Shown here piece by piece: positions 61,163 to 64,000 of a stretch of 64,000 nucleotides of DNA. This DNA is from JAAURS01 sp044923475 (GTDB lineage: Bacteria > Cyanobacteriota > Cyanobacteriia > Thermosynechococcales > Thermosynechococcaceae), in assembly GCF_044923475.1 (NCBI RefSeq), contig NZ_CP137338.1:4216001-4280000 (forward strand), given 5' to 3'. The position numbers and the translations under genes were made by a program. Numbering within the stretch: position 1 is the stretch's first letter; each line of letters begins with the position of its first letter. The notes under the pieces are model-generated. The model had not been told where the DNA came from. It was given only the letters and a program-made list of their open reading frames with translations, and did no database searches.

Positions 61163-63109
61163 CTAAATATCCAGTTCCGCTAAGTTGAGGCGAGACCCGT
61201 AGGTTTCAATAAACTCGCGCCGGGGTGCGACGCGATCGCCCATCAAAATCGTGAAGATCCGGTCGGCTTCGGCAGCATCGTCGATATTGATGCGTTTGAA
61301 GGTGCGGGTTTCGGGATTCATGGTGGTGTCCCAAAGCTGCTGGGGCATCATTTCCCCTAACCCTTTGAAGCGCTGAATGGTGTAGTTGGCGTTGGCCGGA
61401 AAAACATTTTGCACCAGATGGGTTAGCTCTTGCTCGTTGTAGCAGTAGTGGTGAGAGCGGCCCCGTTCTACCTTGTACAGGGGAGGGCAAGCGATGTAAA
61501 TATAGCCATCCTGGATGAGCTGGCGCTGATAGCGATAGAAGAAGGTCAAAATCAGGGTGCGGATGTGGGCTCCATCCACGTCGGCATCGGTCATGATCAC
61601 GATGCGGTGGTAGCGCAATTGAGACGGATCGAACTCTTCGCCCTTGATCCCCAGTCCCAAGGCCGTAATCAACGCCTGAATTTCCGTGTTCTTGTAAATC
61701 TTGGAATCGTCGGTTTTTTCAATGTTGAGGATTTTGCCCCGCAGCGGCAGAATGGCCTGGAACTGGCGATCGCGTCCTTGTTTTGCGCTCCCGCCGGCAG
61801 AGTCCCCTTCCACGATGAAGATTTCCGATTCCCCAGGGTCGCGGGAACTGCAATCCGCCAGCTTCCCCGGCAGCGTGGAAGACTCCAGCACCGACTTCCG
61901 CCGCACCAGTTCCCGCGCCCGCCGCGCGGCTTCCGCTGCGTTGAACGCCTGTAATGCCTTATCTAGAACTAGGTCGAGCACTGCAGGCTGGAACTCAAAA
62001 TATTCCGTCAGCACTTCCCCCACCAAGGATTCCACCACACCGCGCACTTCGGGGTTGCCCAACTTGGTCTTAGTCTGGCCTTCAAACTCCGGGTCGGGGA
62101 CCTTGACGGAAATTACGGCAGTGAGTCCCTCGCGGATGTGCTCGCCCCCTAGATTGGGCGCACCTTCCTTGATTTTGTTGCGCTTGCGAGCCACTGAGTT
62201 GATCGTGCGCGTCAGAACTGCCTTCAGTCCTTCTAAGTGCGTTCCGCCGTCGATGGTGCGGATGTTGTTGGCAAACCCCAGCAGGTTATCGGTGTAGGCA
62301 TCGGTGCACCATTGGAAGGCAACCTCCATTTGGATATTGTTGCGTTCTCCCGCCACATAAATGATTTCTTCATTCAGCGGCGTTTTGTCGCTGTTCATAT
62401 AGCTGATGTACTCCCGAATGCCGCCTTCGTAGTAGTACACCTCCACTTTTGGCTCGTCTAGGCCTAAAAGCGTTAAGCGCTTATCTGTAAACGTAAGTTC
62501 GACGCCAGCATTGAGGTAGGCTAGCTCGCGAAAGCGGTTGGTCAGGGTTTTGTAGTCAAACTCAGTGCCAGAGGTAAAGATTTGCACGTCCGGCAAAAAG
62601 GTCATCTGCGTGCCCGTCTGACTGCGATCGGAGGTGCTTTCCACGAGTTCTGTCACTGCAATGCCGCGCTCGAATCGCTGGCTGTAAAGCTTTTTATTGC
62701 GCCAGACCTTAGCCTCCACCCATTCCGAGAGGGCGTTGACCACCGAAATCCCCACGCCGTGCAACCCGCCGGAAACCTTGTAGCCGCCGCCGCCAAACTT
62801 GCCGCCAGCATGCAGGACCGTCATAACTGTCTCTAGAGCCGACTTGCCCGTGCGCGGGTGAATATCGGTCGGGATACCGCGCCCATCGTCAGAAACCGTG
62901 ACGGACCCATCCTCATTGAGGGTCACTTCAATATGCTTACAGTGGCCGGCCAAAGCCTCATCAACGGAATTATCGACAACCTCGTATACTAAATGATGCA
63001 GTCCCCGCGGCCCAGTGGTGCCGATATACATACCAGGGCGCTTGCGAACAGCCTCCAACCCCTCCAGCACTTGAATCTGACTGGCACCGTAGTTTTCAGT
63101 AGTGGTCAT
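61163..63109 (-). CDS. gyrB: DNA gyrase subunit B
   Basis: 648 aa. GHKL ATPase: YEVVDNSVDEALAGHCKHIEV, DDGRGIPTDIHPRTG, LHAGGKFGGGGYKVSGGLHGVGISVVNALS; transducer domain; TOPRIM: EIFIVEGDSAGGSAKQGRDRQFQAILPLRGKILNIEK, IVIMTDADVDGAHIRTL; C-terminal GyrB: RFKGLGEMMPQQLWDTTMNPETRT. Length is typical of the cyanobacterial form without the long insert of E. coli GyrB. Stands apart from gyrA, divergent from miaA. Confidence 0.96.
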   Translation of the reverse strand: MTTTENYGASQIQVLEGLEAVRKRPGMYIGTTGPRGLHHLVYEVVDNSVDEALAGHCKHIEVTLNEDGSVTVSDDGRGIPTDIHPRTGKSALETVMTVLHAGGKFGGGGYKVSGGLHGVGISVVNALSEWVEAKVWRNKKLYSQRFERGIAVTELVESTSDRSQTGTQMTFLPDVQIFTSGTEFDYKTLTNRFRELAYLNAGVELTFTDKRLTLLGLDEPKVEVYYYEGGIREYISYMNSDKTPLNEEIIYVAGERNNIQMEVAFQWCTDAYTDNLLGFANNIRTIDGGTHLEGLKAVLTRTINSVARKRNKIKEGAPNLGGEHIREGLTAVISVKVPDPEFEGQTKTKLGNPEVRGVVESLVGEVLTEYFEFQPAVLDLVLDKALQAFNAAEAARRARELVRRKSVLESSTLPGKLADCSSRDPGESEIFIVEGDSAGGSAKQGRDRQFQAILPLRGKILNIEKTDDSKIYKNTEIQALITALGLGIKGEEFDPSQLRYHRIVIMTDADVDGAHIRTLILTFFYRYQRQLIQDGYIYIACPPLYKVERGRSHHYCYNEQELTHLVQNVFPANANYTIQRFKGLGEMMPQQLWDTTMNPETRTFKRINIDDAAEADRIFTILMGDRVAPRREFIETYGSRLNLAELDI

Positions 63110-63362
63110 TAATTAACAGGCTCCTGTAAGCGGCGTAAAGCCCTTGTGACGCGACAAATAGTAAAACTTACCAAAATTTTATCACAAATAGGTCTTTGGC
63201 GACTTTGAACGGCGTAAACGAGAGAAATTAAATAGGGATGCTATCTAGTTTTTTAGGGGTTGTCAACTGGCCCGACGGAAAGGCCAATCGGTCGGCATGT
63301 CGGTCAGAGTCCTGGAATGGCCCTACTGCGTTCTTTCCGTTCGAGGCAGCTAGCGATTTTCT
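63110..63362. promoter_or_regulatory. divergent gyrB/miaA promoter region
   Basis: About 250 bp between divergent gyrB and miaA. An AT-rich stretch (63160-63190) precedes gyrB. No defined promoter pair or gene is recognised. Confidence 0.4.
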
Positions 63363-64000
63363 ATGAAACCCGCGCTCATTGTCATTTGTGGTGCAACTGC
63401 CACTGGAAAATCCGATTTAGCTCTGCAATTGGCCGAACGGCTGAGCGCTCCCATTCTGAGCGCCGATTCTCGCCAAGTTTACCAGACGTTCGATATTGGG
63501 ACGGCGAAGCCTTCAAAAGCAGACCGGGCGCGCGCGCCCCATTATTTGCTGGATTTGTACCCGCCCGATCGCTCTTTTACCATGGCGGAGTACCAATCCT
63601 TGGCCCAGTCTTTGATTGCAGACTTTCAGCGGCAGGGTAAGGTCCCCATTTTGGTGGGCGGGACGGGATTGTACATTCAGTCCGTGGTACAGGGCTTAAA
63701 AATTCCGCGCGTGCCCCCCCAGCCAGAACTGCGATCGCAGTTTCAGTCATTCTCTCAATCACTTCTGTATCGATGGCTTCAGCAGGTAGACTTTGCCAGT
63801 ACCGCTAAAATTCACCCCCACGATCGCGCGCGTACCCTGCGGGCCTTAGAGGTGTTTTACGCCACGGGCGTCCCCCTCTCGGCCCAGCAGGGGAGCAACC
63901 CGCCTGCCTATCCGATTTTGCAAATCGGCTTAGAAATGAGCGATCTCGATCGGCACGCAGTCCTAATCCAGCGCAGAACAGAGCGCATGCTCGATCGGGG
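63363..64000 (+). CDS. miaA: tRNA dimethylallyltransferase, cut by the window end
   Basis: Starts ATG 63363 and runs open to the window edge (about 212 residues seen of about 300). Modifies A37 of tRNAs reading UNN codons. P-loop GATATGKSDLALQLA, DSRQVYQTFDIGTAKPSKADRARAPHYLLDLYPPDRSFTMAEYQ, VGGTGLYIQSVVQGL, and IHPHDRARTLRALEVFYATG are standard MiaA motifs. Divergent from gyrB. Confidence 0.93.
   Translation, partial: MKPALIVICGATATGKSDLALQLAERLSAPILSADSRQVYQTFDIGTAKPSKADRARAPHYLLDLYPPDRSFTMAEYQSLAQSLIADFQRQGKVPILVGGTGLYIQSVVQGLKIPRVPPQPELRSQFQSFSQSLLYRWLQQVDFASTAKIHPHDRARTLRALEVFYATGVPLSAQQGSNPPAYPILQIGLEMSDLDRHAVLIQRRTERMLDR

Overview
This is a 64 kb stretch of a cyanobacterial chromosome. 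The evidence is a dense scatter of HIP1-type GCGATCGC octamers across genes on both strands, together with lineage-typical genes: an HLIP, cyAbrB/CalA, COP23, ComFB, DUF2839, cyanoexosortase A, a type IV pilin-like G/H protein, AMIN and SLH proteins. Gene density is high. I found no rRNA, tRNA or CRISPR array.

Layout. 0.2-6.4 kb: a two-repeat unknown protein whose 3' end looks frameshifted, then a minus-strand cluster of exported or membrane proteins (DUF4394, DUF4331, TPR, HupE/UreJ with an EF-hand loop). 6.7-20 kb: a STAND ATPase, universal stress protein with PEP synthase, a pilin-like lipoprotein, ComFB, TspO-like protein, AMIN/class A beta-lactamase-fold protein, trypsin-TPR protease with COP23, and AGE-family epimerase with DUF2839. 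20-27.6 kb: Uma2 nuclease, a degenerate DinG-like helicase, trpD, a pentapeptide-repeat protein and pepP. 27.7-29.6 kb: a TnpB insertion element that splits the 3' end of a DUF29 gene. 29.6-32.1 kb: an MFS and SDR pair divergent from an HxlR regulator, with a palindromic operator candidate. 32.3 kb: argB.

33.2-43.0 kb is the most notable region. It looks like a complete ribosomal-peptide (RiPP) locus. On the minus strand are a small wHTH protein, a C39-peptidase ABC exporter with a cyclic-nucleotide-binding-like N-terminus, an HlyD adaptor fused to a response-regulator receiver domain, and a PpiC-type isomerase. Divergently on the plus strand are two paralogous double-glycine precursor peptides with Gly/Ser/Thr/Cys-rich cores, each followed by its own terminator hairpin, then an APH-fold kinase and a HopA1-domain protein. 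Kinase plus HopA1 is the enzyme pair of class V lanthipeptide synthesis, so I read this as a cyanobacterial class V-like lanthipeptide system.

43-64 kb: a stand-alone EF-G, a secreted nuclease, a retropepsin-like protease, DUF4168, holA, cyAbrB, sdhB coupled to an HLIP, an OmpR-type regulator, an ABC ATPase with a membrane protein, sppA, and a surface-polysaccharide/envelope group (gmd, a polyprenyl-P sugar transferase, cyanoexosortase A, an SLH lipoprotein, and a small peptide with a lasso-leader-like N-terminus). It ends with gyrB and the start of miaA, which is cut by the window edge.
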